Assembly (NCBI GenBank): GCA_031552235.1
Contig: JAVBMR010000016.1
Span: 44,898 to 108,897 of the forward strand
Direction: 5' to 3'
Origin: WRDF01 sp031552235
GTDB taxonomy: Bacteria > Bacteroidota > Bacteroidia > Bacteroidales > Rikenellaceae
Length of the DNA: 64,000 bases
Part shown: piece by piece, positions 18,259 to 27,604 of the stretch
How the letters are laid out: each line of letters starts with the position of its first letter
How positions within the stretch are numbered: the first letter of the stretch is position 1
Notes under the pieces: generated by a model
What the model was told of the DNA's origin: nothing
Seen by the model: the letters and a program-made list of their open reading frames with translations, nothing else
Database searches by the model: none
Program-made: the position numbers and the translations under genes

Positions 18259-20307
18259 CTATTCCTCGCTTAAAAGTTCCAGTTCGTAATTATGCCGTTC
18301 CCATTCGCGCATTTTCGAGTCGAGTTTGCGTTTCAGGTCGTTGTACGCTTCGAACGTGGCCGGGTCGGACATGTCCAGCTCCATGGCAGCCATGCGCTTG
18401 TCCCAATCGGCGATCTCGGATTCGAGCTTCGATATCTCGCCCTCGGTACGTTCGATCGCCGAACGTACTTTGCGCGCCGCCTTTTCATTTTCCTTCTTTT
18501 TGGCGTAATCTTCCTTGCCGGAGACGGACGGCTTATCCGGTGCTGCGGGCTTGGCGGCTGCCTCCGGTTTGCCCGAAAGTGCTTTGTTGCCAGATGCCTC
18601 GGGTTTCTCAGGTGCGGCGGTCTTGGCGGCTTTCGTAGTGTCGGCGAGTTCAGGTTTTGCCGTTTCGGCCTTCTTCGCCTCAACCTCTTTCAGGTTCTCC
18701 AGTTTGCGCTTTTCGAGGAAGTACCATATGTCGCCCAGGTATTCTTTCACGCCGCCGTCGCGGAATTCGTAGACTTTGTCCACCAGACCATCGAGGAAGT
18801 CGCGGTCGTGAGATACCACCACCAGCGTCCCGTCGTATTTCTGGAGGGCGCCCTTGAGGATGTCCTTCGAGCGCATGTCCATGTGGTTGGTGGGTTCGTC
18901 CATCACGAGCAGGTTGTGCGGTTCGAGCATCATCTTGGCCATCGCGAGGCGCGCGCGTTCGCCGCCCGAGAGTACGCGGACCTTCTTGTCGATGTCCTCG
19001 CCGCGGAACAGGAATGCCCCGAGAATGTCCCTCAGGCGCGTGCGAATATCGCCCACGGCCACCTTATCCAGCGTTTCGAATACGCTCAGCGTGCCGTCCA
19101 TCACCAGGTCCTGGTTCTGGGCGTAGTAGCCTATGTTCACGTTGTGGCCCACACGGATCAAGCCTTCGGTTATGTCCAATTCGCCCATCAGCATGCGGGC
19201 AAACGTGGTCTTGCCCTCGCCGTTGCGCCCCACGAGGGCGATCTTCTCGCCACGCTCTATTACGAAATCGGCGCCCGAGAATATATGTTTCGCACCGAAG
19301 CTCTTGCCTGCCTCCTTAACCTCGGCCACGATCTGCCCCGAGCGCGGCGCCGGAGGGAATTTTATGTGCATCGAGCTGTTGTCCTCCTCGTCCACCTCAA
19401 GGCGTTCGAGTTTTTCCAACTGCTTCACGCGCGACTGCACCTGGTTCGATTTGGTCGGCTTGTAGCGGAATTTCTCGATGAATTCCTCGGTCTTTTCAAT
19501 GAGTTTCTGCTGGTTGGCGTATGCCGCCATTTGCTGGTCACGGCGCTCCTTGCGCAGCTCGACATATTTGCTGTACGACGCTTTGTAGTCGTAGATCTTG
19601 CCGAGCGATATCTCTACCGTTCGGTTAGTGACGTTGTCGAGGAAGGTGCGGTCGTGCGAAATAAGCACCACGGCGCCGTTGTATTCTTTCAGGTAGCCCT
19701 CAAGCCATTGTATGCTCTCGATGTCGAGGTGGTTGGTCGGTTCGTCGAGCAGGAACACGCTGGGGCGGCGGAGCAGCAGTTTCGCCAGCTCGATGCGCAT
19801 GCGCCAGCCGCCGCTGAACTCGCCCGTGAGCCGCCCGAAATCCTCGCGTTTGAAACCGAGGCCCAGCAGGGTCTTCTCGATCTCGGCCTCGCGGTTGTCG
19901 CCGCCCAGGATATGAAAACGGTCTGTGGCGTCGTGAAGGCGGTGGATCAGTTTCTCATATGCGTCGCTCTCGTAATCGGTGCGTATGGTGATCTCTTGCG
20001 TGATGTGTTCTATCTCTTTTTCGAGGGCTATGATCTCGTCGAAAGCCTTGGCCGTTTCTTCGTAAAGCGTGGTCGTGTCGGCGACCTTCATCTGCTGGGG
20101 CAGGTAGCCGAGCGTGACGTCGGCGTTGCGGCTGACGCCTCCGCTTGTGGCCGGCTGTTCACCCGTGAGAACCTTGAGCAGGGTCGTCTTGCCCGCCCCG
20201 TTCTTGCCCACAAGGCCGATGCGGTCTTTGGGGTTCACGAGGAACGAAACGTTGTTGAAGAGGTCCCAGCCCCCGAAACTTATGGTTAAATTATCTATTG
20301 AAATCAC
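18259..20307 (-). CDS. ABC-F family ATPase (Uup/YheS-like)
   Basis: ABC-F proteins have two ABC domains but no membrane part and act on ribosomes. Domain 1 has GKNGAGKTT, EFSGGWRMRIELAK and LLDEPTNHLD; domain 2 has GRNGEGKTT, VLSGGERARLAMAKMM and VMDEPTNHMD. A linker rich in charged residues with PTKSNQVQSRVKQLEKLE joins them. Between domain 2 and the C-terminal coiled coil lies an unusual Ala/Pro/Lys/Glu-rich stretch of about 65 residues (near residues 545-610). At 682 residues it is long for the family because of this insertion. Whether it acts in translation quality control or in antibiotic protection cannot be told. Confidence 0.9.
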   Translation of the reverse strand: MISIDNLTISFGGWDLFNNVSFLVNPKDRIGLVGKNGAGKTTLLKVLTGEQPATSGGVSRNADVTLGYLPQQMKVADTTTLYEETAKAFDEIIALEKEIEHITQEITIRTDYESDAYEKLIHRLHDATDRFHILGGDNREAEIEKTLLGLGFKREDFGRLTGEFSGGWRMRIELAKLLLRRPSVFLLDEPTNHLDIESIQWLEGYLKEYNGAVVLISHDRTFLDNVTNRTVEISLGKIYDYKASYSKYVELRKERRDQQMAAYANQQKLIEKTEEFIEKFRYKPTKSNQVQSRVKQLEKLERLEVDEEDNSSMHIKFPPAPRSGQIVAEVKEAGKSFGAKHIFSGADFVIERGEKIALVGRNGEGKTTFARMLMGELDITEGLIRVGHNVNIGYYAQNQDLVMDGTLSVFETLDKVAVGDIRTRLRDILGAFLFRGEDIDKKVRVLSGGERARLAMAKMMLEPHNLLVMDEPTNHMDMRSKDILKGALQKYDGTLVVVSHDRDFLDGLVDKVYEFRDGGVKEYLGDIWYFLEKRKLENLKEVEAKKAETAKPELADTTKAAKTAAPEKPEASGNKALSGKPEAAAKPAAPDKPSVSGKEDYAKKKENEKAARKVRSAIERTEGEISKLESEIADWDKRMAAMELDMSDPATFEAYNDLKRKLDSKMREWERHNYELELLSEE

Positions 20308-20360
20308 TTCTTGCGCTAATTTTATTCGGAATCATCCCTTTTTATGTCGTAGCGTTTTTC

Positions 20361-20408
20361 GGCTTTCCGTGAAAGCCGGCGGCCCGCCCTAAAGGGGCGG
20401 ATGGCGGA
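20361..20408. repeat. Two-hairpin GC-rich intergenic repeat, copy 1
   Basis: GGCTTTC and GAAAGCC (20361-20367, 20371-20377) form a first hairpin, followed by a second GC-rich palindromic block of CGGC/GCCC and GGGGC sequences. The same layout recurs near 36.1, 38.2, 39.4 and 41.2 kb. Confidence 0.45.
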
Positions 20409-20444
20409 CCGTTTATGTTGTACTGTACAATGAATAATAGTGGT

Positions 20445-21095
20445 TTATTTCCCCAACATCTTCACTATCTCGGCCTTCGGGTCGGGGGCGCCGAATACCG
20501 CGCTTCCGGCCACGAGGACGTCGCATCCGGCCTCGAACAGCATTCCGGAGTTGGCCGAGCTGATCCCCCCGTCCATCTCGATAAGGGTTTTCGTGCCTGC
20601 CCGGTCGATCATCGCGCGGAGTTGCTGCGCCTTTTCAACCGAACCCTCCATGAAGCTCTGGCCGCCGAAGCCCGGCTCGACACTCATTATCAGCACCAGA
20701 TCGGTAACGTCGAGGATATCCTTCAGCACGCTCACCGGTGTCGCTGGTTTTATCGAGACACCGGACATAATCCCGTAAGAACGGATCTCTTCGAGCGCTT
20801 TGCGGATGTCTTCCACCGCCTCGTAATGTATGGTTACGAGTTGGGCCCCGGCCTCAGCGAAACGTTTGGCGTATTTCATCGGCTCGACTATCATCAGGTG
20901 CACGTCGAGGAACTTGTCCGACGCCTTGCGGATGGCCTTCAGGACGGGGAACCCGAACGAAATGTTGGGCACGAAAACGCCGTCCATAACGTCGATGTGC
21001 AGCCACTCGGCCGCGCTTTCGTCGATCATGCGAGTGTCGCGGTCGAGGTGGCCGAAGTCGGCCGAAAGCATCGAAGGGGAGATAATCCTTGCCAT
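20445..21095 (-). CDS. rpe: Ribulose-phosphate 3-epimerase
   Basis: Rpe interconverts ribulose-5-phosphate and xylulose-5-phosphate in the pentose phosphate pathway. The 216-residue TIM-barrel protein begins MARIISPSMLSADFGHL. It has the metal/substrate residues in HIDVMDGVFVPNISFG, then MSVEPGFGGQSFM and EMDGGISS. It is divergently transcribed from rmuC across about 100 bases, with TACATTTG (21141-21134 leftward) as a possible -7 element. Confidence 0.96.
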   Translation of the reverse strand: MARIISPSMLSADFGHLDRDTRMIDESAAEWLHIDVMDGVFVPNISFGFPVLKAIRKASDKFLDVHLMIVEPMKYAKRFAEAGAQLVTIHYEAVEDIRKALEEIRSYGIMSGVSIKPATPVSVLKDILDVTDLVLIMSVEPGFGGQSFMEGSVEKAQQLRAMIDRAGTKTLIEMDGGISSANSGMLFEAGCDVLVAGSAVFGAPDPKAEIVKMLGK

Positions 21096-21160
21096 ATTTT
21101 TAATTTTGCATATTCACGGATAAGTGTAAAAGACAAATGTACGTCAATTTTCGCGAAAAT

Positions 21161-21191
21161 TTGTCTAATTTTACAGCAACACATATTTTTG
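21161..21191 (+). promoter_or_regulatory. Promoter of rmuC
   Basis: TTG at 21161-21163 and TATTTTTG at 21184-21191 are separated by 20 bases. The -7 element ends only six bases before the ATG at 21198, so the transcript may be leaderless or nearly so. Confidence 0.6.
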
Positions 21192-21197
21192 ACCGCT

Positions 21198-22544
21198 ATG
21201 ACCATACTTTATATAATATCAGGCCTGCTTTTGGTAGGTTGTGCCGCCTTGGCGGCAATGCTTTCGGCGACCCGCAGGCGCGAGGCCGATACCGCCGCCA
21301 AACTCGAAATGACCGAGAAGCTGGCAGCGCAGTATTCCGAAGAACTGAAGGCAAAGACCGAGGTCGTTGCCGGTTTGGGGGCCGACTATGCCCGCGCGCA
21401 GGCCCGCATCGAATCCCTCACGGAGCAGGCGCAGCGCGACAAAGCCGAGCTGGAAAAGATACAGGCGTCGTTCCGTTTAGAGTTCCGCAACCTCGCCAAC
21501 GAGATTCTGGAAGAAAAATCGCAGCAGTTCAAGGCCGCCAACCAGGAGTCGATGGACTCCATCCTGAAGCCTTTCCGCAACAGCATCGGCGAGTTCAAAG
21601 AGCGCGTTGAGAAGATATATGCCGACGAGAACCAACAGCGTGGGGCGCTACAGAACGAGATACGCAACCTGCAGGAACTCAACAGGAAGATAACAGAGGA
21701 AACCAGCAATCTTACCAATGCGCTCAAGGGCAACTCGAAGGTGCAGGGCGACTGGGGCGAAATGATACTCGAAACCATCCTCGAAAGCTCCAACCTCGAA
21801 AAGGGCATCCATTACACCACGCAGGAGAGCCTGCGCAACGCCGAGGGTGAGCAGCAGCGCCCCGACGTAATCCTGCGCCTGCCGGATAATAAACGGGTGG
21901 TAATTGACTCGAAAGTGTCGCTCACGGCCTATGTGAATTATTGCGAGAGCGATGGGGCCGAGGAGCGCAAAAGGCTGATAGGAGATCATGCCCGGTCGGT
22001 GCGCAAGCATGTGGACGAGTTGGGGTCGAAGCGCTACCAGGAACTTGTCGAGTCGCCAGACTTCGTAATAATGTTCGTCCCGAACGAGCCGGCGTTCCTC
22101 GCCGCGCTCCAGAACGACAGCGCCATATGGAACGACGCCTACCGCAAAAAGGTGATAATCAGCAGCCCCACGAACCTGTTCGCGCTGCTCAAAATAGTGG
22201 ACGACCTGTGGAAGCGCGACGACCAAAGCCGAAACGCACTTGAAATCGCCGAAGAGGGGGCGAAGCTGTATGATAAGTTCGTGGGTTTTATCGAAACCCT
22301 CGAAAGCGTCGGCAAGGGTATAAATTCCACCTCGGCGAGCTACGAAAAAGCCATGAAGCAACTGGCCGAAGGGCCTGGAAACCTCGTTGGGCGCACCGAG
22401 AAACTGCGCAAGTTGGGGGTCAAGGCCTCTAAAGCTCTGTCGCCGAAAATGGTTGCCTCGGCCCGGGTGTCGGAGGAGGACGACAGTTTTATGCCGGAGG
22501 ATGTTTCGGCCGGGGCGTTCGACGAAGTACCCGATGGAGAATAG
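21198..22544 (+). CDS. rmuC: RmuC-family DNA recombination protein
   Basis: A 448-residue protein with one N-terminal membrane helix (MTILYIISGLLLVGC...), a long coiled coil over roughly residues 25-180 and a C-terminal PD-(D/E)xK-like RmuC domain. Typical segments are GDWGEMILETILESSNL, QRPDVILRLPDNKRVVIDSKVS and the late KMVASARV region. RmuC limits DNA inversions and rearrangements; its exact reaction is unclear. The frame is open far upstream over the rpe region, but the ATG at 21198 fits both the membrane anchor and the promoter. Confidence 0.92.
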   Translation: MTILYIISGLLLVGCAALAAMLSATRRREADTAAKLEMTEKLAAQYSEELKAKTEVVAGLGADYARAQARIESLTEQAQRDKAELEKIQASFRLEFRNLANEILEEKSQQFKAANQESMDSILKPFRNSIGEFKERVEKIYADENQQRGALQNEIRNLQELNRKITEETSNLTNALKGNSKVQGDWGEMILETILESSNLEKGIHYTTQESLRNAEGEQQRPDVILRLPDNKRVVIDSKVSLTAYVNYCESDGAEERKRLIGDHARSVRKHVDELGSKRYQELVESPDFVIMFVPNEPAFLAALQNDSAIWNDAYRKKVIISSPTNLFALLKIVDDLWKRDDQSRNALEIAEEGAKLYDKFVGFIETLESVGKGINSTSASYEKAMKQLAEGPGNLVGRTEKLRKLGVKASKALSPKMVASARVSEEDDSFMPEDVSAGAFDEVPDGE

Positions 22545-22584
22545 CCTCGATCCTCTGCCGTAAATCTCTGCATGCAAAAAAGCG

Positions 22585-22620
22585 AAAAGGTCTGCCGGAG
22601 AAACCCGGCGGACCTTTTCT
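22585..22620 (+). terminator. Terminator between rmuC and the AraC gene
   Basis: AAAAGGTCTGCCGG at 22585-22598 pairs, with one wobble, with CCGGCGGACCTTTT at 22605-22618 and ends in T residues. Its position between convergent genes and its A/T flanks allow use from both sides. Confidence 0.85.
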
Positions 22621-22644
22621 TGGAGGGAATTATCAAAATGCTTT

Positions 22645-23571
22645 TTAGTGGGTCGTTTCTACGGTTTCCCGTTCAGGTACGCGGGATTCCGAATGTTTCG
22701 TGCGGTACGACGCCGGTGTCATGCCGTACTCGCGTTTGAATAATTTGATGAAATGCGACGTGTTGGGGAACCGGCATTCGCTGCCGATCTCAGCTATCGG
22801 TCTGTTGGTCGAGATTAGAAGCAAGCGCGATTTCATCAGCCTCTGGCGTATGAACCAACGGTGGGGCGGTTCGAAAAAGTGCTTGTTGAAGTCTTTCTTG
22901 AAAGACGTGAGACTTTTGTTGCATTCATGTGCCAGTTCGTCTATTGTTTTGTCGCTGAATATATTGCGGTATATTATTTGTTCGAAATTTTCGCTCATCA
23001 TGTCGCTGTTGTGGAGCAGTTTGCTTTTGAGGCAGCAATCGGGCTTGGTTACTATGAGGTATACCAGTTCCGTTAGCTTCAGTTGTTCGGCAACGTCCCC
23101 GATTTCGTCGTGCGAGAAGAGATGGTCTTTGGCGTATTGGCCGACCGAGGCGAAGAAACTGCGGACGGCGTTCCAACCCGGATAGACCAACTGGTTCTTT
23201 TCATGACAGTTGCGGCAGCTGTGGTCGTTCGCTATCTTGAGGCCGTGGTCGAGGCTGAGGTGCGACAGGATACGGCCGATTTGTTCCGGCGTGAAGTAGA
23301 ACACAATCTGTTCATATGGTTTGTTGTTGTCAGGCAGGTCTTCGGTGTAATGGCTGCCGGTGTTCAGGTAGAACAGATCGCCGCGTCCGGCTTCCTGCCT
23401 CGAATCGCCGTTGTAGATATATTTCTTGCCGTTTACCACATAGCCTATTCCCTGTCGCGTGTTCATGTGCGACTGTATGCCTGCCAGGTGCGACAGGGTT
23501 TGCCTGGCTATTATGTGCTGGCGGTTGGTTATCGGGGTTGTTTTGGCCTTACGGGTTGCTTTTTTTGTCAT
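22645..23571 (-). CDS. AraC-family transcriptional regulator
   Basis: The 308-residue protein has a C-terminal pair of helix-turn-helix motifs typical of AraC/XylS. The first spans about residues 210-230 (TIDELAHECNKSLTSFKKDF). The second has RPIAEIGSECRFPNTSHF followed by FKREYGMTPASYR. The N-terminal half is a cupin-like sensor region with an odd cysteine cluster, HSCRNCHEK. It is divergent from bioA across 260 bases, but nothing visible shows that it controls that gene. The ligand is unknown. Confidence 0.88.
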   Translation of the reverse strand: MTKKATRKAKTTPITNRQHIIARQTLSHLAGIQSHMNTRQGIGYVVNGKKYIYNGDSRQEAGRGDLFYLNTGSHYTEDLPDNNKPYEQIVFYFTPEQIGRILSHLSLDHGLKIANDHSCRNCHEKNQLVYPGWNAVRSFFASVGQYAKDHLFSHDEIGDVAEQLKLTELVYLIVTKPDCCLKSKLLHNSDMMSENFEQIIYRNIFSDKTIDELAHECNKSLTSFKKDFNKHFFEPPHRWFIRQRLMKSRLLLISTNRPIAEIGSECRFPNTSHFIKLFKREYGMTPASYRTKHSESRVPERETVETTH

Positions 23572-23780
23572 TTTTGCGACTTTTTATTGCATTGAATATA
23601 TGTAATATTGCATATTTATGGCCTTAAATTATGATATTTTAAATTCAAATGCAATACTTAATTGTTATTAAATATATCGTATGTTTTAATATTAGGCCGT
23701 AATTGTCTGAACCACAAGCCTGTCCACGGTATTAATTTTGAAGTTTTATTTTATTGTTATGAAAGACGTGGCGGTCGCGA

Positions 23781-23812
23781 TTGCGGGATTCGGCTGTAAA
23801 ACCGTATCTTTA
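23781..23812 (+). promoter_or_regulatory. Probable promoter of bioA
   Basis: TTG at 23781-23783 and TATCTTTA at 23805-23812, 21 bases apart, give a near-consensus Bacteroidota promoter 20 bases before the bioA ATG. The last base of the -7 box departs from the consensus G. Confidence 0.5.
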
Positions 23813-23832
23813 CGTCGTTAATTGAGCGGATT

Positions 23833-25119
23833 ATGGACGTTGATGAAATGCTCGGTTTCGACCGGGAACACATATGGCACCCCTACACCTCGATGATCGA
23901 TCCGTTGCCGGTCTATCCGGTGCGGTCGGCCGAGGGCGTGTACATCGAACTCGAAACGGGAGAAAGGCTGATAGACGGCATGTCGTCGTGGTGGTGCGCG
24001 GTGCATGGTTACAATAATCCTGTCCTCAACGAAGCTCTTAAAGCTCAGGTTGATAGGATGTCGCATGTCATGTTCGGCGGGCTGACACACGAACCGGCCA
24101 TCCGTCTTGCAAAGCGGTTGGTGGCCATGACGCCGCCGGGTTTGGACAAGGTGTTCTACTGCGATTCGGGGTCTGTGGCGGTGGAGGTGGCACTGAAAAT
24201 GGCGCTGCAATACATGCAGGCCCGCGGCGAAACCGGTCGGACGAAAATCGCAACGGTAGAGGGTGGATATCATGGAGATACGTGGCATGCCATGTCGGTC
24301 TGCGACCCTGTGGGGGGGATGCACGCTTTGTATGCGGGCAGGCTGCCGCTCCAGTTCTTCGCGCCGCGCCCTTCGATACCGTTCGGCGGCGAGTGGGACG
24401 AGCGGGAGATGGAGCCGCTGGTGGAACTTTTCGATAGGAATGGCCACGAGATAGCTGCGCTGATTATCGAGCCGGTGGTGCAGGGGGCGGGCGGAATGTG
24501 GATATACCATCCGCAGTACCTGAAGCGTGCGCGGGAGTTGTGCGACGAGTACGGGGTGCTGATGGTCGCCGATGAGGTGGCGACCGGATTCGGGCGCACC
24601 GGGCGCATGTTCGCCTGTGAGTGGGCTGGGGTAACTCCGGACATAATGTGCCTCGGAAAGGCCATAACCGGCGGTTATATGAGTTTCGCCGCCGTGATGG
24701 CTACGTCAGGCGTGGCGCTGACAATATCGTCGTGCGAGCCGCGCTCTTTCATGCATGGCCCCACGTTCATGGGCAACCCGCTGGCCTGCGCCGTGGCGAA
24801 CGCTTCGCTCGAACTGGTCGCGCAGCCGCATGTTCTGCCGCGCATCGCCGAAATAGAGGCGCAGCTGCGTACAAATCTCAAACATGTGCGGACGCTGCCG
24901 TGCGTTGCAGACCTGAGGATTCTCGGCGCGATAGCCGTCGTCGAGTTGAAAGAGCCTGTCGATATGGCTGCGGTGCAGAGGCGGTGCGTCGGGGAAGGCG
25001 TTTGGATACGCCCGTTCGGGAAGCTGTTCTATATTATGCCTCAGTATATTATTACAGACGAACAGCTTGCGGTTTTGTGCCGCGCGATGGTCAGGATATT
25101 AGGGAGCTATCCATTTTAG
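23833..25119 (+). CDS. bioA: Adenosylmethionine-8-amino-7-oxononanoate aminotransferase
   Basis: BioA converts 7-keto-8-aminopelargonate (KAPA) to diaminopelargonate (DAPA) in biotin synthesis, using SAM as amino donor. The 428-residue class III aminotransferase shows IWHPYTSMIDPLPVYPV (the BioA N-terminus), MSSWWCAVHGYNNP, the PLP-site DEVATGFGRTG and the lysine in CLGKAITGGYMSF near residue 278. No other bio gene is adjacent, so the pathway is scattered or clustered elsewhere. Confidence 0.94.
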   Translation: MDVDEMLGFDREHIWHPYTSMIDPLPVYPVRSAEGVYIELETGERLIDGMSSWWCAVHGYNNPVLNEALKAQVDRMSHVMFGGLTHEPAIRLAKRLVAMTPPGLDKVFYCDSGSVAVEVALKMALQYMQARGETGRTKIATVEGGYHGDTWHAMSVCDPVGGMHALYAGRLPLQFFAPRPSIPFGGEWDEREMEPLVELFDRNGHEIAALIIEPVVQGAGGMWIYHPQYLKRARELCDEYGVLMVADEVATGFGRTGRMFACEWAGVTPDIMCLGKAITGGYMSFAAVMATSGVALTISSCEPRSFMHGPTFMGNPLACAVANASLELVAQPHVLPRIAEIEAQLRTNLKHVRTLPCVADLRILGAIAVVELKEPVDMAAVQRRCVGEGVWIRPFGKLFYIMPQYIITDEQLAVLCRAMVRILGSYPF

Positions 25120-25307
25120 GTTACATGTTATTGGCTTTCAGTTCGCAGTCGGCGGAGGGTGGGGACGAGTCGCAGACGAAATTATCACTCCTCCGCGCCG
25201 GGTGGCTGCGGACGAAGACCTTTGTATTGCAAAGTTCAAATAATTCATAGACAGTAGTTTAGCTTATTTTCTTTGAGTTTATTTTAAACTCTTGATCCGC
25301 ATAAATG

Positions 25308-26312
25308 TCAACCGATCATTAAAGGATAGGCGTTCAGCGCCGTGATACTGAGCAGGAGCGCTATGTAGGCCGCGCCCGGAACCCAGCCCGTGAACCGGGA
25401 GAAAAACACAGGGATTATAGTCGCTACCGGTATGGCGAACAGTACGAGCGCCGCCGGGCCTGCCGCCGTGATGAACAGCTGGCCGCCCCCGATGAGCAGC
25501 AGGAGTATAAAATAGACGAATATCGTCCTGGCGCGTGTGCGCATCATGCCGGACGTGATGCCGAAGCTCCCGAGGCCAATCACTGTCAACAGGCCGATTA
25601 TGGCAGCCGGGATGAGCCTCATTATTTCGAGGCCGCTCCCTATGCCTAACGACATGCCGCCTGACGCGGCGAAAGAACCGTCCAATATCTCCATGATCGG
25701 GGCCGTAAAGCCCAAATTCATCGCCCACATCACATAGGCATAGGTCAGCAACGGGAAAAGACCGCCGATGACCGCGACCGCGGTTTCGCGCCCGGAGCGC
25801 CTGAAGACCGCCGCCGCTGCCGGTATGGCAAGCAGGTACAGGGTCGCCGGCGGATATATCAGCGGGATGCACCCGACCAGCAATGCTCCACGGAATACCT
25901 GGTTGAAACTCGTGCGGCGCACAAAAGACGAAATGAAATATTCGATTCCGCGTATCAGCAGGAATGACGAGAGCACGGTCGGGAGGCTGGCGCCGCCGAA
26001 CCATATCCCGCAACCGACGACCAGATAGAATATCATCGGCAGGTAGGACCGTGACGACAACACCATGTTCTGCGAAAGGATGCGCGACAGGGAAACTCCG
26101 TTTGCGAATATCAACAGCGTGCAGGCGATCATCGAGGCCGTCCGGTATTTAGCCGCGAGCCCCTGTAAAAACGCCTCGACTGGCGTGCCTGCACCTGTGA
26201 ACGCTTCTTCGGGGTAGGGATAGGCCAGGAACCGGCACACGAACAAAATAGCCAATACTGCGAACAGCATCAAAGTTGCCATCAGCGGCTGCCGCAGTAC
26301 GTCGACTTTCAT
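25308..26312 (-). CDS. Multi-pass membrane protein of unknown function
   Basis: The 334-residue protein is almost entirely hydrophobic, with about nine to ten predicted membrane helices from residue 12 onward and no recognisable catalytic motif. Its start shares one base with the purD stop (TAATG), so the two genes are translationally coupled. Proteins of this kind next to purD occur in Bacteroidota, but I know of no function. A transport or lipid-related role would be a guess. Confidence 0.7.
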   Translation of the reverse strand: MKVDVLRQPLMATLMLFAVLAILFVCRFLAYPYPEEAFTGAGTPVEAFLQGLAAKYRTASMIACTLLIFANGVSLSRILSQNMVLSSRSYLPMIFYLVVGCGIWFGGASLPTVLSSFLLIRGIEYFISSFVRRTSFNQVFRGALLVGCIPLIYPPATLYLLAIPAAAAVFRRSGRETAVAVIGGLFPLLTYAYVMWAMNLGFTAPIMEILDGSFAASGGMSLGIGSGLEIMRLIPAAIIGLLTVIGLGSFGITSGMMRTRARTIFVYFILLLLIGGGQLFITAAGPAALVLFAIPVATIIPVFFSRFTGWVPGAAYIALLLSITALNAYPLMIG

Positions 26313-27604
26313 TACATCAGGTCTTTGCCTATGTCCTTGCGGAAATATTTACCCTTGTAACCGATGCCTTCTATCGTGTCGAAACTTTTCGATACGGCAT
26401 CTTCTATCGAGTCGCCGAGCGACGTTACGGCCAGTACGCGGCCGCCGTTGGTGTAGGTTTTGCCTGCTTTGGCCGCGGTTCCGGCGTGGAAAACGATGCT
26501 GCCGGCCGGGGTTTCGCCCAGGCCTGTGATCTCGTCGCCCTTGCGGTATTCGCCCGGGTAGCCCTCCGCAACGCAAACCACGGTCGCCGCCGTCTTGGGC
26601 GAGATCACGAGTTCCGTCTTGTCGAGCGAGCCGAACGCCATCCCTTCAAAAAGGTCGACAATGTCCGATTCTATACGGGGCAGGACCGCCTCGGTTTCCG
26701 GGTCACCCATGCGCACGTTATATTCTATAACATAAGGCGTCCCGCCAACGTTCATCAGGCCGATGAAAATGAAGCCTTTGTAAGTTATTTTTTCCTGCGC
26801 CAGACCGTTTACGGTCGGTTCGATAATGGTCGTGCGCACTTTTTCCATGAACTCGTCATCCGCGAACGGAACGGGCGAAATCGCCCCCATGCCGCCGGTG
26901 TTGAGGCCTGTGTCGCCCTCGCCGATACGCTTATAGTCCTTTGCAACGGGAAGCACCTTGTAATTTTTGCCATCGGTGGCCACGAATACCGAGCATTCGA
27001 TGCCGCTGAGGAATTCCTCGATAACGACCGTGTTGCCCGCCGCCCCGAATTTGCCCTCCAGCATCTCCCTCAGTTCAGCCTTCGCCTCTTCCGCCGAGTC
27101 GAGGATAACGACGCCCTTGCCCGCAGCAAGCCCGTCGGCCTTCAGTACATAAGGTGCTTTGAGCGAGTCGATGAAAGCGTAAGCCTCTTCGATGTTCGCT
27201 TTCGAGAAACTTTTGTATGCCGCCGTGGGAATATCGTGCCTTACCATGAACGCCTTGGCGAAGTCCTTGCTGCCTTCGAGCCTCGCGCCTTCGAGCGACG
27301 GCCCGATGACCGGGACGTGGTATATCTGGTCGTCTTCGCGCATGAAATTCCACACACCTTTCACTAGAGGTTCCTCCGGCCCCACGACCACAAGGTTGAT
27401 GCTGTTCTGGACCATGAACTGCTTGAGGCTCGCGAAATTGGCGGGGTTCAGGTCGACATTCGTGCCGAATTGCGCTGTCCCGGTGTTCCCCGGCGCTATG
27501 AACAGTTTCCCGAGTCGTTCGCTTTGTGCTATCTTCCACGCGAAAGCGTGTTCCCTGCCTCCTCCTCCGAGCAGCAATACGTTCAAAGACGCTGGTAATT
27601 TCAT
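26312..27604 (-). CDS. purD: Phosphoribosylamine-glycine ligase
   Basis: PurD makes glycinamide ribonucleotide, the second step of purine synthesis. The 430-residue ATP-grasp protein starts MKLPASLNVLLLGGGGREHAFAWK. The ATG at 27604 is chosen because the frame upstream has no homologous content. Further motifs are PLVKGVWNF, KADGLAAGKGVVI, GIECSVFVATDG and YNVRMGDPETEAVLP. The start overlaps the metX stop by one base, so metX, purD and the membrane protein form one transcript despite unrelated roles. Confidence 0.95.
   Translation of the reverse strand: MKLPASLNVLLLGGGGREHAFAWKIAQSERLGKLFIAPGNTGTAQFGTNVDLNPANFASLKQFMVQNSINLVVVGPEEPLVKGVWNFMREDDQIYHVPVIGPSLEGARLEGSKDFAKAFMVRHDIPTAAYKSFSKANIEEAYAFIDSLKAPYVLKADGLAAGKGVVILDSAEEAKAELREMLEGKFGAAGNTVVIEEFLSGIECSVFVATDGKNYKVLPVAKDYKRIGEGDTGLNTGGMGAISPVPFADDEFMEKVRTTIIEPTVNGLAQEKITYKGFIFIGLMNVGGTPYVIEYNVRMGDPETEAVLPRIESDIVDLFEGMAFGSLDKTELVISPKTAATVVCVAEGYPGEYRKGDEITGLGETPAGSIVFHAGTAAKAGKTYTNGGRVLAVTSLGDSIEDAVSKSFDTIEGIGYKGKYFRKDIGKDLM

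Noticed and set aside
18292..20289. Rightward frame of 665 codons opposite the ABC-F gene
   Set aside because: Composition is Val/Arg/His/Phe-rich as in antisense shadows; the ABC-F motifs on the other strand are unmistakable.
20415..21197. Upstream extension of the rmuC frame
   Set aside because: It overlaps rpe on the other strand, and the membrane anchor and promoter both place the start at 21198.
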